From Terrimonas_B sp041743125 (lineage in GTDB: Bacteria > Bacteroidota > Bacteroidia > Chitinophagales > Chitinophagaceae), in the NCBI GenBank assembly GCA_041743125.1, contig JBGTNK010000004.1, positions 14,046 to 78,045 of the forward strand: 64,000 nucleotides of DNA, in the 5' to 3' direction. The position numbers were made by a program, and so were the translations under genes. Positions 53,686 to 62,080 of this stretch are shown here, in pieces; the stretch's first letter is position 1, and each line of letters opens with the position of its first letter. Under the pieces are notes generated by a model. It was given only the letters and a program-made list of their open reading frames with translations. It ran no database searches and was not told where the DNA came from.

Positions 53686-54594
53686 ATGTCTGATAAAAAC
53701 ATATTCGATGTCGTTTGTTTTGGTGAAGTATTATGGGATATTCTTCCCGGCGGTGCGGTACCAGGTGGTGCACCCATGAATGTTGCCTATCATCTTTACA
53801 AACTGGGTAAGAATCCTGCATTGATTACAAAAATTGGAATTGACGAAAAAGGGAAGGAACTGTTGAATATTTTCTCCAATCACGGTGTTTGTACCGATTT
53901 TTTCCAGGTGGATTATGAATATGAAACAGGAAAAGTGTATGCGGAACCGAACGAGCACAACGAAGTAATGTATGATATAGTAATGCCTGTAGCCTGGGAC
54001 TTTATTACCTGGGAAGAGGGTTTTTCTGATTTGGTTTCCAATGCTGAGTTTTTTGTTTTTGGAAGCCTTGCTGCCAGAAACAAGCAGTCAAAAAAAACAT
54101 TATTAAAATTATTGGAATCAGCGAAAAATAAAGTGTTGGATATAAACCTGAGAGCTCCCCATTTTAACCGGCGGATAGTTGAAGAATTATTAGCCAAAGC
54201 TGATTTCTTAAAAATAAATCTTGCGGAGCTTGAATTAATAACCGGCTGGTTCAGCAGCTATACAAGTATAGAGGATAGAATAAAATCTATAACCGATAAG
54301 TTCAACGTTTCAAACATCGTGGTTACCATGGGTGCTGATGGAGCTTTGTTGCATTTGAACGGGAATGGATACCGGCATAATGGATACCAGGTAGAAGTAA
54401 TGGATACAGTTGGCAGCGGTGATGCCTTTCTGGCTGGTCTGCTATGTAAACTATTGGAGAATGCCTCACCGAAGGATGCGCTGGATTTTGCCAGCGGTCT
54501 CGGATCTTTCATAGCTACTCAAAGGGGGGCATGCCCTCCATACAGCCTTCATGATATAGAAAACCTGGTTAAAGAAAAAAAACAAACAGTTTAG
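53686..54594 (+). CDS. Fructokinase (PfkB family carbohydrate kinase)
   Basis: A 302-residue ribokinase-like kinase that would phosphorylate fructose to fructose-6-phosphate in the cytoplasm. The start VVCFGEVLWDILPGGAVPGG is the fructokinase pattern with the sugar-binding glycines. The ATP site and catalytic aspartate lie in VGSGDAFLAGLL. It is placed right after the porter, as the fructokinase is in the Bacteroides fructan locus, and 31 bases before susC. Other ribokinase-like substrates cannot be excluded on sequence alone. Confidence 0.9.
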   Translation: MSDKNIFDVVCFGEVLWDILPGGAVPGGAPMNVAYHLYKLGKNPALITKIGIDEKGKELLNIFSNHGVCTDFFQVDYEYETGKVYAEPNEHNEVMYDIVMPVAWDFITWEEGFSDLVSNAEFFVFGSLAARNKQSKKTLLKLLESAKNKVLDINLRAPHFNRRIVEELLAKADFLKINLAELELITGWFSSYTSIEDRIKSITDKFNVSNIVVTMGADGALLHLNGNGYRHNGYQVEVMDTVGSGDAFLAGLLCKLLENASPKDALDFASGLGSFIATQRGACPPYSLHDIENLVKEKKQTV

Positions 54595-54625
54595 TATCTC
54601 TTAAATCAAATAAAAACACAGACTT

Positions 54626-57600
54626 ATGCGAAAGTTGCTTTGCTTAATTACGTTGCTGCTTGCTGCGCTTTTTACTTTTGCCCAGCAAAAAACTATTACA
54701 GGTACTGTTACCGATAAAACCGATAAAACACCACTTGCCGGTGTAACCGTTTCTTCAAAAGGTAAAGCGGTTCAAACAGATGTTTCAGGAAAGTTTTCCA
54801 TTGAAGCATCTGTAGGTAATAACCTGACATTTTCTTATGTAGGGATGACACCTGTCACCATAAAAATTTCCAGTGACGATCAAAACTTATCAGTTGAATT
54901 AGAAGAAGGGGTAAGGGAAGAGGATGTGGTAATTGTTACCGGTTATACCACTCAACGGAAGGTTGACCTGATCGGTTCGGTGGCCGTGGTGGACCTTAAG
55001 CCAATAAAAAACAACTCATCAGGTAATCCCATGCAGGCTTTGCAAGGGAGGGTGGCCGGTCTTTATGTTGAAAAAAATGGTAGTCCTAATGGAGAGAACA
55101 GCCGGATCTTGATCCGGGGTTTGAATACACTGGGCAATACAGATCCCCTTTATATTATTGATGGGGCACCTACAAAAAACCCGCAGATATTTCAAAGTCT
55201 TAACCCGGGGTCTATCGAATCTGTGCAGATTTTGAAAGACGCTTCCGCTGCTTCTATTTATGGATCCAGGGCTTCCAATGGAGTAATTATCGTAACAACA
55301 AAGAATGGAACTGGAAAGGTGAACATTCAACTTAATTCCGGTTTGACCTTTCAAACACCAAAACCACAAAAATTGGATATGCTGGATGCTGAAGGAAGAG
55401 GCAGGGCATTATGGCGGGGTGCTGTAAATGACGGAACTAATCCCAACTCGGTAGCTCCGTTGATTTATACTTATGATTGGAATGGCGATTTTAGTAACCC
55501 GGTTTTGAATAAAGTAAACATCCAGCCATTCGTAGGGGGGGATCAAAATATACCCGTCGGAAATACTGATTGGCAAGATGCTTCCTATGACAATGCCATT
55601 GTTACATCAACAGACCTCAGCATTTCTGGCGGCACCAAAAACAGTTCAGTACTGATGAACCTGGGATATATCAATAATTCAGGTATTCTGAAATATACCG
55701 ATTATGAGAGGTACAGCGCCAAGATCAATGCAGCCACACAGTTATTTGAAGGAAAAATAAAATTTGGCATGAACTCAGAATTTGCTACATCTAACCAAAC
55801 CCTTGCTACTACGGACCTTGGTGGTGCAAGTACCCCGGGATTGGCCATTAACCTGGCGCCAACCATACCGGTATATACGAAGGATGGAAAATTTGCGGGT
55901 CCTCTCGGGGGTGGTTATTCTGACCGGAATAATCCCGTGAATATGCAATGGCTGAACCGGTGGGACAATACCAGCAGGACTTTTGCATTTGGAAATATTT
56001 ATATGGAACTGGAGCCAATTAAAAACTTAATATTAAGAACAAACCTTGGCATTGATTATTCAACAAGCCTCTTCAAGGATATTCAGCTGGCATTCCAGGA
56101 AGGTTTTTTGGGCCGCCAGGTAAATAGTTTGGCCAGGAACACCAATAAATTTCTAAGCCTGACCTGGTCCAATACAGTGAACTATCAACGGCAGTTTGGA
56201 AACCACAGAGTCAATATACTCGCTGGCGTTGAGGCAATCAAACAGAATTTTGAAGAGTTTGGTGCATTCAGAGAGGGGTTTGCCCAGCAGACAGAAGACT
56301 ATTTTACCTTGGACGCCGGTACCGGCCGCAGCACCAATTTTGGACGAGCCACCAGTAGCCGGTTGTTATCGCAGTTTGGCAAACTGGGCTACACTTTTGC
56401 CGATAAATATTTAGCTTCTTTCACACTTCGTCGTGATGGTTCTTCACGCTTTGGTGAAAATACTAAATACGGATTTTTTCCTGCGGGAAATATCGGGTGG
56501 AGAATTAATAAAGAAGAATTCATGCAGAATATAGGTGTTGTGTCCAATCTGAAGCTACGGGTAGGTGTTGGAAAAGTAGGAAACCAGGATATCGGAGATT
56601 TCAATTCGGCCAGCCTGTATCAAACCAATTATGGAACATTGTTTAATAACGGCCAGGGCTTTCCCGGGCAGTGGTTGAATACAGGAACCGCCTATGACCT
56701 GAACGGGATTAACCAGGGCACGCTGCCCTCAGGGTATGTTTCAGTGCAGGCCGGTAATCCCAATCTGAAATGGGAGTCAACAGAAGAGGTCAATATCGGG
56801 TTGGATTATGGTTTTCTGAATGAAAAAATTTACGGGTCATTTGATTATTTTTCCAGGACAACTTCAGATATATTAATCCGGCCACCTGTGGCATCTGCAG
56901 TTGGCGAAGGACGGCAAAAATGGATTAACGGGGCTACCAAGGAAAATAAAGGATTTGAATTTGTATTGGGTTATCGTAATCAAACAAAAAGTGGTATTAC
57001 CTACAACATAAATGGTAACCTGGCTAGTTTCCGTGATAAGATAACCGAACTACCTGCAGAAGTGCGTACAGCCTATCCAGGTAGCCCGAAAAAAACAATT
57101 ATCGGGCACTCTGAGTTATCTATTTTCGGATATAAAACTGAAGGGCTTTTCCAAAGCCAGGCAGAGGTAGCTGCTCATGCGACACAAATTGGTGCCGGTC
57201 CGGGAAGGATAAGATACGTTGATCTGAATAAGGACGGGGTAATAAATGCTGATGACAGGGATTGGCTTGGAACATTGCTGCCAAAATTTGAATATGGCAT
57301 AAGGATAGATCTTGGGTATAAAAATTTCGATTTTTCCATGTTTGGATCCGGAGTTTCTGGCAGACATAATTTTGTTGATTACATCTTCCTGAATAGCTTA
57401 CTCAATACAAGAGAAAACAGGGGCCCGGGTGTACTCAATGGATGGACGCCACAGAATACTGGCTCGAAGATACCGGCGCTTACATTAGTTGATCGCAATA
57501 CAGAGTCCAAAACTTCGGATTATTTCAATGTAAACACGTCCTACTTTAAAATGCGCAACATTCAACTCGGGTATAATTTTCCTGAGTCAATGATAAGATC

Positions 57601-57757
57601 GCTGCACATGGGCCAGTTGCGCCTTTACGTGATGGGAGAAAACGTGTTTTGGTTTAAAAACAAGGAGTATGAAATTTCCGATCCCGAATTACCAAACTTC
57701 AATCTCATACCAATCCCTACTTCGTTCACTTTTGGTATGAACATAACTTTTAACTGA
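54626..57757 (+). CDS. SusC-like TonB-dependent outer-membrane transporter
   Basis: A 1,043-residue SusC family protein, the barrel that imports fructan oligosaccharides. It has a signal peptide (to ~19, FTFAQ) and a carboxypeptidase-like N-terminal domain (ITGTVTDKTDKTPLAGVTV). The TonB box region with EEDVVIVTGYTTQ follows. The plug has QALQGRVAGLYVEK and PLYIIDGAPTKNP, then ESVQILKDASAASIYGSRAS. The 22-strand barrel ends in F, with NMITFN-like NITFN at the C-terminus. It pairs with the SusD gene 50 bases downstream. No SusE/F-like surface binding protein follows. Confidence 0.94.
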   Translation: MRKLLCLITLLLAALFTFAQQKTITGTVTDKTDKTPLAGVTVSSKGKAVQTDVSGKFSIEASVGNNLTFSYVGMTPVTIKISSDDQNLSVELEEGVREEDVVIVTGYTTQRKVDLIGSVAVVDLKPIKNNSSGNPMQALQGRVAGLYVEKNGSPNGENSRILIRGLNTLGNTDPLYIIDGAPTKNPQIFQSLNPGSIESVQILKDASAASIYGSRASNGVIIVTTKNGTGKVNIQLNSGLTFQTPKPQKLDMLDAEGRGRALWRGAVNDGTNPNSVAPLIYTYDWNGDFSNPVLNKVNIQPFVGGDQNIPVGNTDWQDASYDNAIVTSTDLSISGGTKNSSVLMNLGYINNSGILKYTDYERYSAKINAATQLFEGKIKFGMNSEFATSNQTLATTDLGGASTPGLAINLAPTIPVYTKDGKFAGPLGGGYSDRNNPVNMQWLNRWDNTSRTFAFGNIYMELEPIKNLILRTNLGIDYSTSLFKDIQLAFQEGFLGRQVNSLARNTNKFLSLTWSNTVNYQRQFGNHRVNILAGVEAIKQNFEEFGAFREGFAQQTEDYFTLDAGTGRSTNFGRATSSRLLSQFGKLGYTFADKYLASFTLRRDGSSRFGENTKYGFFPAGNIGWRINKEEFMQNIGVVSNLKLRVGVGKVGNQDIGDFNSASLYQTNYGTLFNNGQGFPGQWLNTGTAYDLNGINQGTLPSGYVSVQAGNPNLKWESTEEVNIGLDYGFLNEKIYGSFDYFSRTTSDILIRPPVASAVGEGRQKWINGATKENKGFEFVLGYRNQTKSGITYNINGNLASFRDKITELPAEVRTAYPGSPKKTIIGHSELSIFGYKTEGLFQSQAEVAAHATQIGAGPGRIRYVDLNKDGVINADDRDWLGTLLPKFEYGIRIDLGYKNFDFSMFGSGVSGRHNFVDYIFLNSLLNTRENRGPGVLNGWTPQNTGSKIPALTLVDRNTESKTSDYFNVNTSYFKMRNIQLGYNFPESMIRSLHMGQLRLYVMGENVFWFKNKEYEISDPELPNFNLIPIPTSFTFGMNITFN

Positions 57758-57808
57758 TCTCACATTAACTAACCTGTATTATTTGAAATAATGTTTAAAA
57801 AAAAAATT

Positions 57809-59530
57809 ATGAAACGTTTAATATTAATAGCATCAGGATTTTTGTTTCTGACGTCTTCCTGTAAAAAGTATTTAGATGTAAATCCGCAAGGAGCCCTCAC
57901 AGAAGCGGATGTTACTACACCTGCGAGTGTGGATGGTCTTGTAACAGCAGCTTATGCGGCTATAGGAAATGATTTTTGGAGTGGTCCCATCACGAGTATG
58001 TGGGCCTATGGAAGTGTCCGCTCCGACGATGCCTATAAAGGCGGTGGCAGTGTTGATGATGTCGGGGAGATAAATGCCTTTGAACAATATAATCTGACAC
58101 AACCCACAACAGGCGGCTTATTCAATAACACCTGGGAAAGGGGTTATGCAGCTATTTCAAGGGCAAATTTTGCATTGAGAGCATTAGAAAAAGTTACCGA
58201 TTCTGAATTTCCTAAAAAAGCGATTCGCCAGGCCGAATTGCGTTTTCTTAGAGGTCATATACATTTTGTATTGAAAGTGTTATTTGGTAGCATTCCCTAT
58301 ATTGATGAAAAGAGTACGGATGAAGAGATCATAAAGATTTCAAATGATTTGCTGACCAAGGATCAGTTGTGGGATAAAATAGCAGAGGATTTCCAATTTG
58401 CCGTAGCTAACTTGCCGGAGACGCAGCCTGCAGAACCGGGCAGGGCCAATCAACTTTCAGCCAAGGCTTACCTGGCAAAAGTCAGGCTTTACCAGGCATA
58501 TAAACAGGATGATAATCACAATGTAACAACCATTGATGTTACAAAACTCAATGAGGTGGTAACCCTGACCAGTGACGTTATCAATTCCGGAAAATACCAA
58601 TTGCAACCTGACTTTGGAGAAAATTTCCTGAATGGATATGATAACGGACCTGAGTCAGTATTCGCTATTCAGTATTCTATTAACGACGGTACTGTAATTG
58701 GAAGGTTAAGTATGTCCACCAGCCTTAACTATAGCCTGGCTCCGCAATATGGTTGTTGCTGGTTTCACTCTGGCAGTCAGAATTTGGTGAATGCTTTTGG
58801 AACCGACGCAGCGGGTCTTCCAAAGTTTACAACCTTCAATGATGTTGCATTAACGGATGCTGATCTCACTCCCACAGGGGCGACAGTCGATCCCAGGCTG
58901 GATCATACCGTAGGCATCCAGGGACATCCTTTCAAATATCAGCCTAATATTCTTTATGATCATAGCTGGGAAAGGGTACCGGCTTTATATGGGGGTTTTG
59001 GTAACATGAAAGAACAGCAGGCTGCTGATTGCCCTTGTTTTAAAAAGATTGGGCCTTTCTACGGAAGTTCGAAGAATATAGATATCATCCGGTATGCGGA
59101 TGTGCTGCTCTTTAAAGCGGAAGCATTGATCGAGTTAGGCCGGCAGGATGAAGCATTGCCATTAATTAATATGCTGCGAACAAGAGCTAAAAACAGCACA
59201 GGCAGAACAAAACATGCTAACGGAACCAATCCGTCCAATTACAAGATATCGGAATATGCCGGTGGTGCGGGATGGACTAAGGATTATGCACGTACTGCAT
59301 TGCAGTGGGAACGCCGGCTTGAATTTGCTATGGAAAGCCCACGGTTTTTTGATTTGGTTCGTTGGGGAATAGCAGCAGAAACATTGAATGCTTATCTCGC
59401 AAAAGAAAAGACAAGGAGACCTTTTCTGGCAAATGCAGTTTTTACAAAGGGAAGGGATGAATATTTACCAATACCTCAAAGAGAGATAGATTTTACAAAA
59501 GGTCTGTATAAACAAAATCCCAAATATTGA
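57809..59530 (+). CDS. SusD-like glycan-binding lipoprotein
   Basis: A RagB/SusD family lipoprotein (573 residues from 57809) that forms the lid of the SusC barrel and captures glycan. The signal ends in LTSSC with the lipidated cysteine, followed by KKYLDVNPQG, the typical SusD start. The tetratricopeptide-like helices and the C-terminal RWGIAAETLNAYL and REIDFTKGLYKQNPKY end are as expected. A start six codons upstream (57791) adds MFKKKI only. It is the last gene before a strong terminator. The target is fructan by context. Confidence 0.93.
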   Translation: MKRLILIASGFLFLTSSCKKYLDVNPQGALTEADVTTPASVDGLVTAAYAAIGNDFWSGPITSMWAYGSVRSDDAYKGGGSVDDVGEINAFEQYNLTQPTTGGLFNNTWERGYAAISRANFALRALEKVTDSEFPKKAIRQAELRFLRGHIHFVLKVLFGSIPYIDEKSTDEEIIKISNDLLTKDQLWDKIAEDFQFAVANLPETQPAEPGRANQLSAKAYLAKVRLYQAYKQDDNHNVTTIDVTKLNEVVTLTSDVINSGKYQLQPDFGENFLNGYDNGPESVFAIQYSINDGTVIGRLSMSTSLNYSLAPQYGCCWFHSGSQNLVNAFGTDAAGLPKFTTFNDVALTDADLTPTGATVDPRLDHTVGIQGHPFKYQPNILYDHSWERVPALYGGFGNMKEQQAADCPCFKKIGPFYGSSKNIDIIRYADVLLFKAEALIELGRQDEALPLINMLRTRAKNSTGRTKHANGTNPSNYKISEYAGGAGWTKDYARTALQWERRLEFAMESPRFFDLVRWGIAAETLNAYLAKEKTRRPFLANAVFTKGRDEYLPIPQREIDFTKGLYKQNPKY

Positions 59531-59615
59531 GAGCAATCATGATTTTAATTCACAGTTATTTAATTATACCCTGTTTTTTCATAAGCAATCGTAAATAAGC
59601 AGTTAGTTTTTGACC

Positions 59616-59644
59616 GGAGGAGGTTTCTACTTCCTCCTTCTTTT
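59616..59644 (+). terminator. Terminator after susD
   Basis: An eight-base stem GGAGGAGG / CCTCCTTC (one G.T pair) with a nine-base loop and four T, 85 bases after susD. The GH32 genes further on would need their own promoter or readthrough. Confidence 0.65.
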
Positions 59645-59703
59645 CAAACGAAAATGGTTCTTAACTGAATAAAGACCGTCAATAAAAAAATATTTGTTTG
59701 AAA

Positions 59704-59878
59704 AACTAACTTTTAAAGTTTATGAAAACTGGCAATCCAAATGGGGGGCCTGCATGGTCACAATATTCATCAGACAAAGGGCAAACTATGATACTATATA
59801 CTATATGATAATCCTTGTATTGAAAATGAGCCTGATGATCCTGCACGTAAAAATGTTAATTGCTTAGAAAACTTATAA
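59704..59878 (+). pseudogene. Remnant of a type B carboxylesterase (C-terminus only)
   Basis: This gap holds the decayed end of a carboxylesterase. From about 59710 one frame reads LLKFMKTGNPNGGPAWSQYS, followed by SDKGQTMIL, and stops at 59806. The FxKTGNPNG motif is the well-known C-terminal signature of type B carboxylesterases (normally NFAKTGNPNG). A second frame from 59807 continues with DNPCIENEPDDPARK, which resembles the family's final strand, and stops at 59876. One frameshift explains the break. The catalytic serine, glutamate and histidine part is gone. The GH32 gene begins ten bases later. Family recall only; not searched. Confidence 0.63.
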
Positions 59879-59887
59879 TACTCTATC

Positions 59888-61681
59888 ATGTCAAAAAAAA
59901 TATCAGGCTTTGCGATCGCATTTATTTTGTTCATCTCTGCAAAGGCGCAGAATATAATGGGAAGTGACACGGTAAGGCAAATTAAAATAGGTAAAGGGCA
60001 AACATACCTGAATTTTCCTGTCACTGAAACGAATAAATTGACTCGTGCAAAAATTCTTGCTAACGGGAAAGTAATAGATCAGTTTACTATTAAACTTGCC
60101 ACCGAAAACCCAGACTATTGGCTTTTCTTTGATGCTACACCATTTCAGGGTCAAACCTTAACCGTGGAAATATCAAAATCAACTGTTGCTGGTGGTGGTG
60201 CTTTTAGTAATATAACCCAAACTACTAACGTGGTAAAAAAGGAAGCGAATGAAGACCCCGTAAAAGGTTTACAAATTGTTTATGCTGATTCCAAATTTCC
60301 CGGTCAGGATAGTTTGTATAAGGAAAAATTAAGGCCTCAGGTACATTTCACCTCACAACGGGGATGGATAAACGATCCCAATGGTTTGATTTATTATAAC
60401 GGTCAGTACCACATGTTTTACCAACATAATCCCTATGGCTGGGCTTGGGGTAATATGCATTGGGGTCATGCTGTCAGTAAAGATATGGTCCATTGGAAAC
60501 AATTACCAGAGGCAATTTATCCCTTTGGAGAACGGGATGCAGCCTTTTCTGGTAGTGCTGTTTATGATCCTGAAAATACTTCTGGATTTAGAAAAAATGG
60601 GATTGATCCACTTATTGCAGTTTATACGAGTACAGGGCGTGGCGAATGTCTGAAACTAAGCTATGATGATGGAAAAACATTTGTTGATTATGAAGGCAAT
60701 CCGATTTTAAAACATCGTGGCAGAGATCCAAAAGTATTCTGGTATGAGCCAGGTAATCATTGGGTAATGGTAGTTTGGGATTCAGAAAGAACTAAAAAAA
60801 TGTCCACCGGACAAGATGCAATAATTAATCAGCATTTGATCTATACTTCACCCGACTTAAAAAACTGGACTTATCAGTCGGGAGTAGCAGGTTTTTTTGA
60901 ATGTCCTGAACTTTTTAGTCTGCCAATAGAGGGTAAGCCAGGACAGTCCAAGTGGGTAATGTATGATGCAACTGGAAGATACATCGTCGGTGATTTTGAT
61001 GGTAAAAAGTTTACAATTGACCAGCATTTGAAAAAGTTCGTTTATGGAGGGGAATATTGTTATGCAGCACAAATATTTAATAATGTTCCATCAAATAAGC
61101 GTATTCAGATTGGATGGGGACGAGGATTAACGCATCCTGACATGCCTTTTAATCAACCACAGTTGTTTGCTACTGAGCTAAAGTTAAAAAACACTGCCGA
61201 TGGACTAAGGTTATGTCCTACACCTGTAGCGGAAATAGCATCTCTTCATGAGAACCCTAAATTTTTTGAGAACAAACTAATTAAAGCCAATGACGGATTA
61301 AGGGTTGCAGTTGATGGGGATCCGTTACATATTATAGCTGAGATTGAGAAAGGAGATGCAACGCTATTTGGTATAAATATACTGGGATATGAAATTGAGT
61401 ATAATGATTTATTAGGAATATTTTCTACTAATTCAAAGAATATAAAAACCAGCTATGAGTATGTTAAACCAGACTCTGAAATATTTAAAATTGAAGCCAT
61501 AGTTGATAAAAACATTTTGGAAGTATTTATAAATGACGGCGAAATATATTATGTAGCACCGTTTGACATAGAAAAGACGGGCAAAGTTGAGGCTTACGTG
61601 AAAGGTAGGGGAGGTGATCGGAAAGCCCTTGTAAAAAAGATGGAAGTGTATCAACTAAAATCAATATGGAACAATCAATAA
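59888..61681 (+). CDS. Secreted glycoside hydrolase family 32 (fructanase)
   Basis: A 597-residue GH32 enzyme that splits beta-fructosidic bonds in levan, inulin or sucrose. A signal peptide (to ~20, AKAQ) is followed by a ~120-residue N-terminal beta domain (residues ~25-130) seen in levanases. The five-bladed propeller follows. The nucleophile is D163 in WINDPNG, the transition-state stabiliser is D280 in GRDPKVFW, and the acid/base is E338 in FFECPELF. The C-terminal beta-sandwich (~470-590) holds VDKNILEVFINDGE. All three catalytic groups are present. It is expected to release fructose outside or in the periplasm. Confidence 0.94.
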   Translation: MSKKISGFAIAFILFISAKAQNIMGSDTVRQIKIGKGQTYLNFPVTETNKLTRAKILANGKVIDQFTIKLATENPDYWLFFDATPFQGQTLTVEISKSTVAGGGAFSNITQTTNVVKKEANEDPVKGLQIVYADSKFPGQDSLYKEKLRPQVHFTSQRGWINDPNGLIYYNGQYHMFYQHNPYGWAWGNMHWGHAVSKDMVHWKQLPEAIYPFGERDAAFSGSAVYDPENTSGFRKNGIDPLIAVYTSTGRGECLKLSYDDGKTFVDYEGNPILKHRGRDPKVFWYEPGNHWVMVVWDSERTKKMSTGQDAIINQHLIYTSPDLKNWTYQSGVAGFFECPELFSLPIEGKPGQSKWVMYDATGRYIVGDFDGKKFTIDQHLKKFVYGGEYCYAAQIFNNVPSNKRIQIGWGRGLTHPDMPFNQPQLFATELKLKNTADGLRLCPTPVAEIASLHENPKFFENKLIKANDGLRVAVDGDPLHIIAEIEKGDATLFGINILGYEIEYNDLLGIFSTNSKNIKTSYEYVKPDSEIFKIEAIVDKNILEVFINDGEIYYVAPFDIEKTGKVEAYVKGRGGDRKALVKKMEVYQLKSIWNNQ

Positions 61682-61784
61682 GAATTTGATGAGAATTATT
61701 AAAGTTATTTTTTTTTTACCTAAACAAATTAATTATTGATGGAAGCCTTTTTTTAATCTTATGAGGAGAGTTATTCATTAATAA

Positions 61785-62060
61785 ATGAAAGCGCCATTTT
61801 CTCTATTTTTTTCTTAGTCCAATCAACATGCTGTTTACGCAAACTAATTTTCTGTCACATTTTAAAATAAGGAAAATGTTACACAAGTGATTGTTCAAAG
61901 AAAATCGTTCCTGGTATTGGGAGGGGAGTTACACAATTCGAGTACATCAGGCGCCCGGCAATTTGAGACGCATATAGGAGCAAATGAAGAAAAAAACCTG
62001 AACACCGTTGTGGCCCCTGAACAGTACCGGTTACTCATATTATCGGCCATAGAGCCATAA
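61785..62060 (+). pseudogene. Remnant of a GH35-like (DUF5597-type) enzyme, N-terminus only
   Basis: The gap between the two GH32 genes carries the eroded 5' end of another glycoside hydrolase. A signal-like start MKAPFSLFFS (61785, TAG at 61815) continues in a second frame as LSPINMLFTQTNFLSHFKIR to TGA at 61888. A third frame (61887-62060) reads VIVQRKSFLVLGGELHNSS and then LNTVVAPEQYRLL, ending IEP. The FLVLGGELHNSS and LNTVxAP motifs are typical of the start of GH35-like beta-galactosidases with DUF5597. Two frameshifts and loss of the 3' part explain it. Family recall only; not searched. Confidence 0.68.
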
Positions 62061-62080
62061 ACTTTCAAAGGATATAAATT

